A stretch of DNA of 64,000 bases from UBA1764 sp045616685 (GCA_045616685.1 JAZLHF010000022.1:129148-193147); one strand, 5' to 3'; counted from the stretch's first letter, positions 37,519 through 45,285 are shown. Numbers and translations: made by a program. The notes: a model not told the origin generated them from the sequence alone.

Positions 37519-37521
37519 CAA
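37493..37521 (-). promoter_or_regulatory. Promoter of int 1
   Basis: TTGAGA (37516-37521), 17-nt spacer, TATAAT (37493-37498) on the minus strand. The -10 lies in the hairpin loop, so RNA started here lacks one arm of the hairpin. Confidence 0.75.
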
Positions 37522-37534
37522 TATCAATGCCAAG

Positions 37535-37750
37535 CTAGATAATTAGCTTTTGGCGTATAAAATCCTCAAAAGCCTTCCTTTTGACTAGTTTTTTGGACCC
37601 AACATATAGTACAAAGGGGCAATCTGGCTGTTTTAATAAATTTTCAATTTTATTGATTCCTATATTGCTGTACGCGGCGGCTTCTTTGATTGAAAGGGTC
37701 AGCTTTTCAGAAATAGGAACATAAGAAGCATCTTCGTGATAATCTTTCAT
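37535..37750 (-). CDS. xis: Excisionase (Tn916 Xis-like), element 1
   Basis: Small winged-helix DNA-bending protein that steers integrase toward excision. KLTLSIKEAAAYSNIGINKIENLL (about 17-40) is the MerR/Xis-like helix-turn-helix; it ends SKKLVKRKAFEDFIRQKLII. The ATG at 37750 gives 71 aa and has AGGAGG 6 nt ahead; the copy in element 2 is also 71 aa. It lies before int and directly after the translocase gene. Confidence 0.88.
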   Translation of the reverse strand: MKDYHEDASYVPISEKLTLSIKEAAAYSNIGINKIENLLKQPDCPFVLYVGSKKLVKRKAFEDFIRQKLII

Positions 37751-37764
37751 AAGGACCTCCTGCA

Positions 37765-39075
37765 TTAAACCACAACGTCATTTTCAGTAAAGAAATACGC
37801 TTTTAATAGAACGCCTGTATTTGTTAAGAATAATCCTTGAGAGTTCTTGTCAATCCGCTCTGATGCATCAGTATTATCAAGTACAATCTTAGATAAAATA
37901 TCATCAGCTCGTCCACAAATGCGATAATCAATATTATTTCTAATTTGTCCACTCAATATATTGGCATCAGGTCTTTGAGTTGCCAGTATCAAATGAATAC
38001 CAAAGGCTCTACCTTGGCGAGCTATAGTAGATAGAGCACTTTCAATAAGGTTAACTTTTTCTTTAGTTTCTTTATCAAGTCCAGTCTTATCCAAAAGTTC
38101 TGCGACTTCATCACAAGCAATAACAATTCTCTTAAGTGGATATTGAGATCCTTTGTTATATTCGGAAATGTTTACTACATTTTCTGCTAATAGTCTTTCT
38201 TTTCTACTTTCAAGCTCAGCCAAAACATCGTTTAAAAGGAAGATAAGTTTATCCATACTTGTAATAACTGTTGTAATACTTCGCCAAGGGCCATTAAAAT
38301 CAATGCCGCCTTTAAAATCTGCTATATATACATCCGCGTCTTTTTTAGCTGCTTGATAGACAAGATTTTTAAGAAGCACAGATTTTCCGGAACCTGTTGA
38401 ACCACCGATTAAAATATGAGGGAGCTTATTAAGATTAACTTTTTCTTTTCCAATAGGACTTTCACCTACAATTAGAATAAAGTCATCATCGGATAAAAAA
38501 CTTTCTTTCCAATGAATTGCTCTGTCTAATGCATTCTCATATTTCACGGCCATAATTTTCACTTTATAAAGGCTATCTCCTTGTGAAATAGATGCTATGT
38601 TAATATTCAGAGATGCTTCAATTTCTTCAAGCTTATCCTTATAAAAACTTAAAGGAATCCCATATCCAACGAAAGTAAGCATGATTGCATTATTTTCACC
38701 AAGCCTTTTGTATTCATAAAGAATCGGTGTTTCCCCAATGCCGTTTTGTACGCAAATCCTCTGCATTGCAGGATCAATCTTCCAAGCCTCTTTAGGCTTT
38801 CCCATAAGAAATAATATGAGAAGCAACATTGGGATATAGCTGATTTCAAAGAATAAACCAAACATAACATATTGCATGTTTCTAATTACAGAATCGCTCG
38901 TATCTCTTAAAGCATAAAATGAAAGTATTAAACTTAATCCCAATGAAAGAAAAATGACAAATACCAATAGCTTAAGAGGATTGTGCATTACAGCATATAC
39001 ACCTTGCTTAATTCTCATGCTGCAGTTTCTTCTTACACTTTGACTGTATACGCTATCCTTTTGTCCACTCTGCAT
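37765..39075 (-). CDS. FtsK/SpoIIIE-like DNA translocase (coupling protein)
   Basis: Membrane ATPase that pumps DNA, like TcpA/Orf21 of Tn916-type elements. Two N-terminal spans at about 35-55 and 68-91, Walker A GGSTGSGKS at 224-232, Walker B RIVIACDE at 316-323, and the ATQRP motif near residue 375. Start ATG at 39075 has GAGGAGG 9 nt ahead and overlaps the end of rep by 23 nt. In the element it should bring Rep-bound DNA to a conjugation pore provided by another element (inference). Confidence 0.9.
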   Translation of the reverse strand: MQSGQKDSVYSQSVRRNCSMRIKQGVYAVMHNPLKLLVFVIFLSLGLSLILSFYALRDTSDSVIRNMQYVMFGLFFEISYIPMLLLILFLMGKPKEAWKIDPAMQRICVQNGIGETPILYEYKRLGENNAIMLTFVGYGIPLSFYKDKLEEIEASLNINIASISQGDSLYKVKIMAVKYENALDRAIHWKESFLSDDDFILIVGESPIGKEKVNLNKLPHILIGGSTGSGKSVLLKNLVYQAAKKDADVYIADFKGGIDFNGPWRSITTVITSMDKLIFLLNDVLAELESRKERLLAENVVNISEYNKGSQYPLKRIVIACDEVAELLDKTGLDKETKEKVNLIESALSTIARQGRAFGIHLILATQRPDANILSGQIRNNIDYRICGRADDILSKIVLDNTDASERIDKNSQGLFLTNTGVLLKAYFFTENDVVV

Positions 39076-40015
39076 TTATCTCAACCTCCTCTATAGTTCC
39101 CTCCTCGTTTACTTCAATGTATTTGTCAATACTGTTTATATATCTAAGCCATAATTTGTGATTCTTTGTTCGCAGCTCCCCATATTGTTCTTCAGGAGAA
39201 ATTGACGAAAGTATATATACATAGTTATAGCAAGCCTGTCTGTCTCCATACCGTGCAGGAAGAGTTACAGGATATTTGCCCAAATATGATATAAAAGATC
39301 CTAAAGGAAGCTGTCCATAATAATCCTCAAATACAATTACCTTTTCATATTTATAGGTATCAAATGAAATGCCTTTGCTTCCGCCATAGTTATTGATTCT
39401 GCAAATATCCCTAAAACTATGTTTGGAATATACAAGGCTAATTCTATCCATATCATCAGGAGTTTTGATATAAATTACTGTTAAATCTCGAACACCATCC
39501 TTACTTATTCCTCCACAATATGCAACTCTAAGTTCATCAATATTTCTTGTTTGCATTGCGTATTGCGGAAACTCTTCCACGACTTCGATTGTTGAAGCTC
39601 CTTCTTTTATTCTTTCAATTAACAAAGATTGCTCTGGATGTTTTTCATCCCTTTCTGAAGGAAGTATTCCTTCTTCTCTAAAGCTGCCTTCTACCTTTGT
39701 GTCGGCTTTATGATCGTCTTCCCATTTACCTTCTTTTAACAAATAATCTCTGTTAACCTTGCAGGAAGCATAAGCCTTTTCAATATGTGCGGTTTCAAAC
39801 AATCGTTTAATTGTGCTAAATCTCTTTGGCGATTTTGAATAAAAAAATCCGTGAAAATGATGCGTTCCGGTTGTTGCAATTTCTTCGCAAAGGCAATAAT
39901 AATCCGGTGATAACTCCTTTATCATTTCCGCGAATTTGTCTAAGTTTACATTTACTGCTTCAGGATTATTCAATGTGAGCTGCCATTTCCGGCTTTGACT
40001 CGTAGGTTTAATCAT
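39053..40015 (-). CDS. rep: CRESS-like HUH replication initiator, degenerate helicase domain
   Basis: Rolling-circle Rep related to those of circular ssDNA viruses and bacterial pCRESS plasmids. Motif I WQLTLNN (11-17), motif II HHFHGFF (52-58, HUH), motif III Y91-x-x-K94. The superfamily 3 helicase part has a Walker B-like VIVFEDYY (226-233) and motif C-like VYILSSIS (266-273), but where Walker A should be (about 181-191, YIKTPDDMDR) there is no GxxxxGK[ST]. So nicking looks intact and ATP hydrolysis doubtful. A stem-loop with a CRESS-type nonanucleotide and two iterons lies 40-90 nt upstream. Confidence 0.85.
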   Translation of the reverse strand: MIKPTSQSRKWQLTLNNPEAVNVNLDKFAEMIKELSPDYYCLCEEIATTGTHHFHGFFYSKSPKRFSTIKRLFETAHIEKAYASCKVNRDYLLKEGKWEDDHKADTKVEGSFREEGILPSERDEKHPEQSLLIERIKEGASTIEVVEEFPQYAMQTRNIDELRVAYCGGISKDGVRDLTVIYIKTPDDMDRISLVYSKHSFRDICRINNYGGSKGISFDTYKYEKVIVFEDYYGQLPLGSFISYLGKYPVTLPARYGDRQACYNYVYILSSISPEEQYGELRTKNHKLWLRYINSIDKYIEVNEEGTIEEVEINAEWTKG

Positions 40016-40053
40016 CTTGAAATCTCCTTGTGTCTTAAAGAAGAATTGTGATT

Positions 40054-40067
40054 ATGCTACATGCTAC
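40054..40067. repeat. Iterons beside the CRESS-type origin
   Basis: Two direct head-to-tail copies of ATGCTAC, 6 bp from the origin stem, on the side nearer rep. Circovirus Reps bind similar short tandem repeats next to the stem-loop. Confidence 0.65.
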
Positions 40068-40073
40068 ATAATT

Positions 40074-40103
40074 CCCTGAGAGGGTAATACTGCCCTCTCA
40101 GGG
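40074..40103 (-). other. CRESS-type replication origin stem-loop
   Basis: Perfect 11-bp stem CCCTGAGAGGG / CCCTCTCAGGG with loop CAGTATTA on the rep strand. Loop plus the next base read CAGTATTAC, eight of nine bases equal to the circovirus TAGTATTAC, where Rep nicks between T7 and A8. It lies 58 nt ahead of the rep start. Confidence 0.75.
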
Positions 40104-40144
40104 CGTGGCGCGTATCGCTCCCCTGACAGGAACCAATCCACGCC
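40102..40144. other. Second inverted repeat beside the origin
   Basis: GGCGTGG (40102-40108) and CCACGCC (40138-40144) with a 29-nt loop; GC-rich. Could be part of the origin or a terminator for the next gene upstream. Confidence 0.45.
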
Positions 40145-40152
40145 GCGCTATG

Positions 40153-40476
40153 TTATGCAGCTTTTGCTTTCATGATCTTTGTTGCGTGTGCTGTAATCAC
40201 TGATTCTCCCTTGATGACATAAGCCTTGATTTCAAGCCCTTCAAACGCTACTGGCATAAGGCCGGATTCAGGCGCATCAAGTTGCTTATCTCCTTCAATT
40301 TTAACTGTAAGTTTTTCGCCTCTTGCTGCTGGACATATTACTGAATAAGAATATCCTTCAACTTCTTCAGTACGTTCTCTTTTCTCGTTATATTTGTACA
40401 CTGGTCTTACTTCTACAAGATACATCGCATTTCCAAGGCTTGATGTATCAATTCTCAAATCATTTAAACTAACCAT
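40153..40476 (-). CDS. Small element protein, DUF961/YdcP-like
   Basis: 107 residues from the ATG at 40476, which has GGAGG 7 nt ahead (a farther upstream ATG at 40494 does not). The pattern RPVYKYNEKRERTEEVEGYSYSV, then KLTVKIEGDK and EGLEIKAYVIKG resembles the small beta-rich proteins (DUF961, YdcP/Orf22-23) coded next to the replication genes of Tn916 and ICEBs1. Their role is unclear. It comes directly before the origin and rep. Confidence 0.55.
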   Translation of the reverse strand: MVSLNDLRIDTSSLGNAMYLVEVRPVYKYNEKRERTEEVEGYSYSVICPAARGEKLTVKIEGDKQLDAPESGLMPVAFEGLEIKAYVIKGESVITAHATKIMKAKAA

Positions 40477-40551
40477 AAATTTCCTCCAATACATTTAGTA
40501 CTAACAAACGTTTGTTACCTGTATTGTAGCAATGTATAAACGAGGCAAATT

Positions 40552-41028
40552 TCAGTTAGAAGTGCTAAGTGAAATATTTTGCTTTTCAGCTATTTCAAAT
40601 AAAGCCTCTACTCTTTCTCTCCAATTGTCGGTTCTGATTTGATAAATTGCTTTTAATGCTGCAAATAAAACATTCTCGTCATGACTAGCTTCGATAGTAT
40701 GGGGATTGCCAGATTTTATCATTAAATCTAAAAAGAATTCATAGTTATCAGCTGCCATCACGCTAAGTTTTAGAGCAACATTAAAATCATAGACCCTAGT
40801 TCTATGTTTCTTGTTACAGTTTAAAATTCTATTGATTGTGGTCTTAGGAATATCCAAAAAGTCGGCAAGAAATGCCTGGCTGGATTCTGTCTTGATAAGT
40901 GTTCTGCAAATTATTACTCGAAATTCTTCGAGTTGCTTAATCTTTCTATCGTTCTTATTGAACGAGTCGAATAAATCTAGTTCGTTTATTTTTTCGTTTA
41001 ATTCTTCAATGAAAGATTGACTGAACAA
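40552..41028 (-). CDS. Putative helix-turn-helix regulator of element 1
   Basis: 158 residues. SSQAFLADFLDIPKTTINRILN (about 48-69) reads as a helix-turn-helix; the rest is helical and has no known domain. The start appears to be TTG at 41028 with a weak binding site; no ATG lies nearby. It overlaps a 45-codon small gene by 31 nt. Possible operators, AAGAACGyTGTAGA inverted copies, lie at 41043 and 41151. Likely controls the replication and int modules (inference). Confidence 0.6.
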   Translation of the reverse strand: MFSQSFIEELNEKINELDLFDSFNKNDRKIKQLEEFRVIICRTLIKTESSQAFLADFLDIPKTTINRILNCNKKHRTRVYDFNVALKLSVMAADNYEFFLDLMIKSGNPHTIEASHDENVLFAALKAIYQIRTDNWRERVEALFEIAEKQNISLSTSN

Positions 41029-41135
41029 TTAAACGTCCATTCTCTACAACGTTCTTTTTTATTGATTGCATTAAAAAAATTAACAATAAAATAGAAATAT
41101 CCTTTTGGGGTTCTTTGAACAAAGATTTGCTTCAT
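40998..41135 (-). CDS. Small 45-residue protein with a strong ribosome binding site
   Basis: ATG at 41135 with AAAGGAGG (41141-41148) 5 nt ahead; stop at 40998. The peptide starts MKQIFVQRTPKGYFYFIVNF and ends NCSVNLSLKN, aromatic and basic with no known match. It overlaps the regulator gene start, so it may be a leader peptide that couples translation, or an independent small protein. Confidence 0.5.
   Translation of the reverse strand: MKQIFVQRTPKGYFYFIVNFFNAINKKERCREWTFNCSVNLSLKN
41043..41056. promoter_or_regulatory. Candidate operator half, regulator of element 1
   Basis: TCTACAACGTTCTT, an inverted copy of the site at 41151 with one change. Confidence 0.4.
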
Positions 41136-41150
41136 GCAAGCCTCCTTTCC

Positions 41151-41164
41151 AAGAACGCTGTAGA
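41151..41164. promoter_or_regulatory. Candidate operator half, regulator of element 1
   Basis: AAGAACGCTGTAGA, 94 bp from its inverted partner; the two flank the start of the 45-codon gene. A further CGTTCT lies at 41193. Confidence 0.4.
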
Positions 41165-41221
41165 AATTTTCGAACTATTATATGAAAGTGATCGTTCTCC
41201 CAGAATGGGAATGATTGTTGT

Positions 41222-41340
41222 TTAAGTTAGACAATAAGATCTTTAAAAACACCAGTTGAAAAAAATATTTATGTTTATATAGTACAGTTCCATTATACTA
41301 TATCAATACAACAAAAACTTGCGAAAATCGCAAGTTTGTT
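41222..41340. repeat. Duplicated promoter-hairpin unit, copy 1
   Basis: It starts TTAAGTTAGACAATA and holds a plus-strand TTGAAA-16-TATAGT (41256-41283), a minus-strand TATAAT (41292-41297) and a perfect inverted repeat AAACTTGCGA / TCGCAAGTTT (41315-41337). The second copy starts 141 bp on. Confidence 0.65.
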
Positions 41341-41362
41341 TACAACCATATTTTTACATTAC

Positions 41363-41478
41363 TTAATTAGACAATACTGCCTTTAAAAATCCTTAGTTGA
41401 TAAAAAATGAAATGTTTATATAGTACTTTTTAATTATACCATATAAGGCGACAAAACTTGTGAAATTCACAAGTTTTT
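41363..41478. repeat. Duplicated promoter-hairpin unit, copy 2
   Basis: TTAATTAGACAATA, then TTGATA-16-TATAGT (41397-41424), minus-strand TATAAT (41433-41438) and inverted repeat AAAACTTGTGA / TCACAAGTTTT (41453-41477). The stem differs from copy 1 by a paired C-G to T-A change, so pairing is kept. Confidence 0.65.
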
Positions 41479-41621
41479 GAAAGTGTAGGCAATTCGAAGC
41501 AATATATCTTTGTACTTCTGAATCACCTGCTCAGTTTATAGTTTCATACCTTCTCCATATTTTCGTTTGAAGATCCTTCACTAATAATACAAGCCAGTGT
41601 TACAAAAAGTTGCATTTTATA

Positions 41622-41655
41622 TAAAAAACTTAAACGGCAACCAAATTGGCTGCCG
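41622..41655 (-). terminator. Terminator of the ECF operon
   Basis: CGGCAGCC / GGTTGCCG on the minus strand (one G-U) with a 5-nt loop, then TTTAAGTTTTTT. It lies after the phosphoesterase gene. Confidence 0.75.
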
Positions 41656-41689
41656 CATATTTCCAGGAATGTGAGAGCATACTTAAATT

Positions 41690-42505
41690 TTACTGTATTT
41701 CAATTATTACTATCTCAGGTCTATTGTAGAATCTTGGAACGATTGTACTCTCTTTTGCTAAACCCCTGCTAACAATCATTGTTGTATCTCTTTTGTCAAA
41801 TACCCCACTTGTATATTTAGGGAACAAGCCTTGATTTGGTGCTATAAGCCCATTTTCAAGGACCAAAGGAATTCTCCACTGACCTCCATGTGCATGTCCG
41901 CAAAGAACAAGATCAACACCTGTCAATGAATAGTCGCCTAAATATTCAGGCCTATGTGACAGAAGTATCGAATAGTATTCCTTATTAGCATTTCTTGCAG
42001 AAGACAAATCAAACGTTCCTGATTCCGGGTCATCAACTCCAATAATGTTTATTTTTTGCCCATTAATACTTGTTTCCTTCGATTCGTTTTCAAGGCGACA
42101 AACCCCATACTTATCAAGTATGGCCATCGACTCATTAAATTTGTTTTCATCTGACCGGAATTCATGATTGCCTGTCACATAGTAACAAGGATATTTTGCA
42201 GAGATTTCAGAAATAAAGATTTCTGCATTATCAGTAGAGCGCCTGTCATCAAAAATATCTCCCGTAAGACATATAATATCTGGATTATTATTAGTTATAG
42301 CATCAACCAGTTCACACTGGCCTTCTCCATATTTACAAGAGTGCAAATCGCTTACCAAAGCAATCCTTATTGTTTTTTCAATTTTGTCGGAATTAAGTGC
42401 AATTACAGAAACAGAAAGAGGATTTTCCAACCCAATGACAACGAAAACCAAAAAGGCAACCGTTATCAATACTATTGCAATTCTTTTCAGTTTATTTTTC
42501 TGCAT
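41690..42505 (-). CDS. Membrane-anchored metallophosphoesterase
   Basis: Calcineurin-like fold with a two-metal site: VSDLHS (about 50-55), LTGDIFDD, VTGNHEF and CGHAHGGQW are all present. One N-terminal span (about 9-27) puts the domain outside the membrane. 271 aa, like YaeI/YkuE-type enzymes, which act on lipids or cell-surface phosphates; substrate unknown. It is the last gene of the ECF sigma operon. Confidence 0.85.
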   Translation of the reverse strand: MQKNKLKRIAIVLITVAFLVFVVIGLENPLSVSVIALNSDKIEKTIRIALVSDLHSCKYGEGQCELVDAITNNNPDIICLTGDIFDDRRSTDNAEIFISEISAKYPCYYVTGNHEFRSDENKFNESMAILDKYGVCRLENESKETSINGQKINIIGVDDPESGTFDLSSARNANKEYYSILLSHRPEYLGDYSLTGVDLVLCGHAHGGQWRIPLVLENGLIAPNQGLFPKYTSGVFDKRDTTMIVSRGLAKESTIVPRFYNRPEIVIIEIQ

Positions 42506-42584
42506 CGCAAACTCTCCGTTAACAGTATCAAATTCATTTTTTTCAACGTAATAAATTGTTTACTTGATATTAATAAGGAATCTA

Positions 42585-43601
42585 CTAAAACAGGCCTGGC
42601 TCCAATTCAAAAATTCTGTTTCCAGTTTCATCAAATATGATGACAGGTTCAGCAAAGATATATCCTGCCTTTTGTTCCATACGCTCTTCGTCAGGCTGAT
42701 TATCTTTAGCAGCCATGCAATCTACAAATGAGCGGTAACGAAGTCCATATCCGTCAACAACATCAATATAGAATTCAAGCATGCTGCCATTCTTAATATG
42801 ATATTCTTTATCTAAATAATAAAGGAACTGCACAGGTTCATGATAATTTGCATTTGTACTTTGCGCTGCATATTCAGGAACCGGCTGATTACTCTTTCCC
42901 AAGGCTTCAACATATGACTTTTGACCAGCCTGACTTAAATCAATTGGCGTGCGGCTACTTTCCTTTCCGTCCAGTACCTCAACAAAATCAATCGATTTAA
43001 TCTGATAATCTATTGCCTTGCCTTCAATATTGATATGTACTGAATATTGCGGAGACCATACATATTCTCCATTACCTGGTTTGCCAGTCGCTTTTCCACC
43101 CATTCCAGCATAGGAAAGAGGCAATACTTCATAACGAGGCTCAAGAATCCAGTTCAGTTCTTCGGTACGAATTGTTCCGTTATCGTTCAAATTAACCTGA
43201 CTAAATTCATTTTTGCCAAATAGCGGGAGTTCAATTGTTGCAACATACTGATTATTCTCGTATTGCATATCATATTCTGTCCCGTCACATACAATTGTTG
43301 CCCTTGTACTTTCAGGATTATATACCTTTGGAACAACATTGCATTTTATTTCTGCTGTTCTTTGCTCTACATCAAGATTTCCGTATTCCCATTCAGCGGA
43401 AGAAAGCTGACTTGCTTCTTTATCTAGCATGTCTTGAACATTTGCATATATGGAATTAGTTTCACGGCTTACGGCATTTATTTCATTGTTCAAATTCGAT
43501 CGTAAATTATCAATTTCATTCTGCATTCTCATTATTTTAAATGAGTCGAAAATTAGCAGTGCGCAGGCAATAATTGCAATTATTTTTGTTTTATTTCTCA
43601 T
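42585..43601 (-). CDS. Uncharacterised membrane-anchored protein with coiled coil
   Basis: 338 residues: one N-terminal span (about 7-22), a coiled coil (about 24-65, MQNEIDNLRSNLNNEINAVS), then a beta-rich extracytoplasmic part. I recognise no domain. Proteins of this shape occur next to ECF sigma factors in clostridia, possibly as envelope sensors (inference). Confidence 0.6.
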   Translation of the reverse strand: MRNKTKIIAIIACALLIFDSFKIMRMQNEIDNLRSNLNNEINAVSRETNSIYANVQDMLDKEASQLSSAEWEYGNLDVEQRTAEIKCNVVPKVYNPESTRATIVCDGTEYDMQYENNQYVATIELPLFGKNEFSQVNLNDNGTIRTEELNWILEPRYEVLPLSYAGMGGKATGKPGNGEYVWSPQYSVHINIEGKAIDYQIKSIDFVEVLDGKESSRTPIDLSQAGQKSYVEALGKSNQPVPEYAAQSTNANYHEPVQFLYYLDKEYHIKNGSMLEFYIDVVDGYGLRYRSFVDCMAAKDNQPDEERMEQKAGYIFAEPVIIFDETGNRIFELEPGLF

Positions 43602-43634
43602 TTCACAATCCTTACAACATAGAATTAATATTTC

Positions 43635-43847
43635 TTACTTGCCCTTCTTGGAGCGATATCGCTTTACAGATACTATAAATGCAACTGTCCAGACTATCGC
43701 ACATAGCCCATCTAATATTGACAAAATAGAAGTGCTTGGATATGGTTTGTTGACAATTATATATATAAACTTAATCAACCAAACAGTAGCACAAAGACCG
43801 AAAAGAATTACATTTATTAGACCTAAGCCAGTTTTCCCCATAATCAT
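43635..43847 (-). CDS. Small two-span membrane protein
   Basis: 70 residues with two hydrophobic segments (about 9-31 and 43-60) and a basic tail RYRSKKGK. No family recognised. An ATG two codons in (MGKTG) is an equally possible start. Part of the ECF operon by close spacing. Confidence 0.55.
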   Translation of the reverse strand: MIMGKTGLGLINVILFGLCATVWLIKFIYIIVNKPYPSTSILSILDGLCAIVWTVAFIVSVKRYRSKKGK

Positions 43848-43873
43848 TCCTCTAGTGTTTCATTGCAAATCAA

Positions 43874-44308
43874 CTATTTTGTATACGGATTCGTATCTTT
43901 TCCATCACACACAAACACTTTAATGTTTGTGTTTTTGTCAACATCGGCATGAACTCCAACAGTATATTCCTTATCAGTTACCTTAAGTAAAGTATAGCTT
44001 CCGCCTATAGGAATAACACCGGAAACTATTTCCTGTTCTCCGTCACAGAGCAAATGCACTATAATATCAAAATCATTTCTATTTTGAACAGTAAGTTCTC
44101 CTGTTTTAGATACTACTTTTGTATCAGAATAAGTAATTACATATTCATCAGGTTCAGACTTTTCTGCACAAACCACAGAACAATCCCAAGAGATTGCGGC
44201 TTTTGCTTTTCTATAAGATTCGGAAGACCTAAACAAAGACAAAGCTATAATTCCAATCATTATGAAAACTAAAATTGCTCCAAATATAATAACCAATTTC
44301 TTTTTCAT
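43874..44308 (-). CDS. Uncharacterised secreted or anchored protein
   Basis: 144 residues; KKK then a hydrophobic segment (about 5-27) that serves as signal or anchor, then a small beta-rich domain with three Cys (SCVVCAEK-type spacing as WDCSVVCAEK, and LLCDG, VFVCDG). Function unknown; ECF operon member. Confidence 0.55.
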   Translation of the reverse strand: MKKKLVIIFGAILVFIMIGIIALSLFRSSESYRKAKAAISWDCSVVCAEKSEPDEYVITYSDTKVVSKTGELTVQNRNDFDIIVHLLCDGEQEIVSGVIPIGGSYTLLKVTDKEYTVGVHADVDKNTNIKVFVCDGKDTNPYTK

Positions 44309-44316
44309 ATTTAATG

Positions 44317-44721
44317 CTACCTCTTTCTTTTCCTGATAACGATAACAGCAACAACTATTACTGCTACGGTAAGCACTGTTTCTATGATTAGCGGTTTTGG
44401 ATCTCCAAACACAAAGATTGCAGTCGGACCGTCTGCGCCACCGATTATTCCAATCGAAGAATTAATTTTTCTTTTGACTTGAATATATTTAACTACCGCA
44501 TTGATAACAACAATTATTCCGGCAATTCTCATCCAAAGATGAATATTCTTAACACTTTGCGCTTTCTCTGGACACGCTGGATTAATTACAAACAGCAATC
44601 CATAGACAATCAATCCAACGCTGCTGAAAATACCGTTGTGAAACACTGTTGAACAAATGAGCATTAACAGATAGAACAATAGTCCAATGATTATTTGCTT
44701 TTTAAAAGTTAATTTCTTCAT
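44317..44721 (-). CDS. Small membrane protein with a decarboxylase-beta motif
   Basis: 134 residues, four hydrophobic segments. Between spans 3 and 4 it carries SSIGIIGGADGPTAIFVF, the motif that defines the beta subunit of Na+-pumping decarboxylases (OadB, MmdB), but the rest is far too short to be that enzyme (usual length about 370-430 aa). The motif lines ion-binding loops in the true enzymes, so an ion-related role is conceivable. Databases may mislabel this protein. Confidence 0.6.
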   Translation of the reverse strand: MKKLTFKKQIIIGLLFYLLMLICSTVFHNGIFSSVGLIVYGLLFVINPACPEKAQSVKNIHLWMRIAGIIVVINAVVKYIQVKRKINSSIGIIGGADGPTAIFVFGDPKPLIIETVLTVAVIVVAVIVIRKRKR

Positions 44722-44763
44722 GAATAATACCGTCTCAGAGTAAAAAATCTGCGGCTCCTTTTA

Positions 44764-45285
44764 TTAAACAAAAATAATCTCTTTTCCGGTTTTATTCTTA
44801 ATGAAAGCTCTAAACTCATCTATAGTTCCACCTGTCAGATTATTCTTATCATAAAGTTGTGCGTGACTAGGGCTGAAAACAAAGACAAAATAATCTTTTG
44901 TTTCAGCAAATATCTCAATTTTGTCGTACTGCCACTCGGTATTTCCCATTTCGGTTTCTGAATAGTAACCATCATCATGGAATGTCGCTGTTGCCTTTTC
45001 TGTACCTTTCAGCATGCGTTTTCTTGCAATAAATCCGTTGATTCTGTCCTCAAATATTAGCACAAAAAACAAAATAAGAATCACCGTGCAATTAAGGATT
45101 GTTCTGAAATCGAAAACGAATTCTTTATCTCCGATAGGGAGTACAAGAAGCAGTGCTAAAATCATTACGATCCAGCCGAATATATGGCTTCGTCTGCTAT
45201 GCTTTCTTCTTCGTGTTTTCCTCAAAACTCTCGCCATAGCCATAGTGGCCTTTTGTCCATATTCAGTTTTAAATACAAATTCCAT
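44764..45285 (-). CDS. YcxB-like membrane protein
   Basis: 173 residues from the ATG at 45285, which has GAGG 6 nt ahead. FVFKTEYGQKATMAM, then a pair of spans (about 35-75), then a C-terminal domain (YYSETEMGNTEWQYDKIEIFAETKDYFVF to GGTIDEFRAFIKNKTG) that resembles the YcxB-like C-terminal domain. Function unknown. Confidence 0.65.
   Translation of the reverse strand: MEFVFKTEYGQKATMAMARVLRKTRRRKHSRRSHIFGWIVMILALLLVLPIGDKEFVFDFRTILNCTVILILFFVLIFEDRINGFIARKRMLKGTEKATATFHDDGYYSETEMGNTEWQYDKIEIFAETKDYFVFVFSPSHAQLYDKNNLTGGTIDEFRAFIKNKTGKEIIFV

Noticed and set aside
37751..37765. Upstream ATG that would lengthen Xis of element 1 by five codons
   Set aside because: The AGGAGG site lies within those codons and is correctly spaced for the next ATG; the homologue in element 2 has the shorter form.
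44317..44721. Annotation as oxaloacetate decarboxylase beta subunit
   Set aside because: Only the short IGIIGGADGPTAIF motif matches; the protein is about a third of the needed length and has no alpha or gamma partner.
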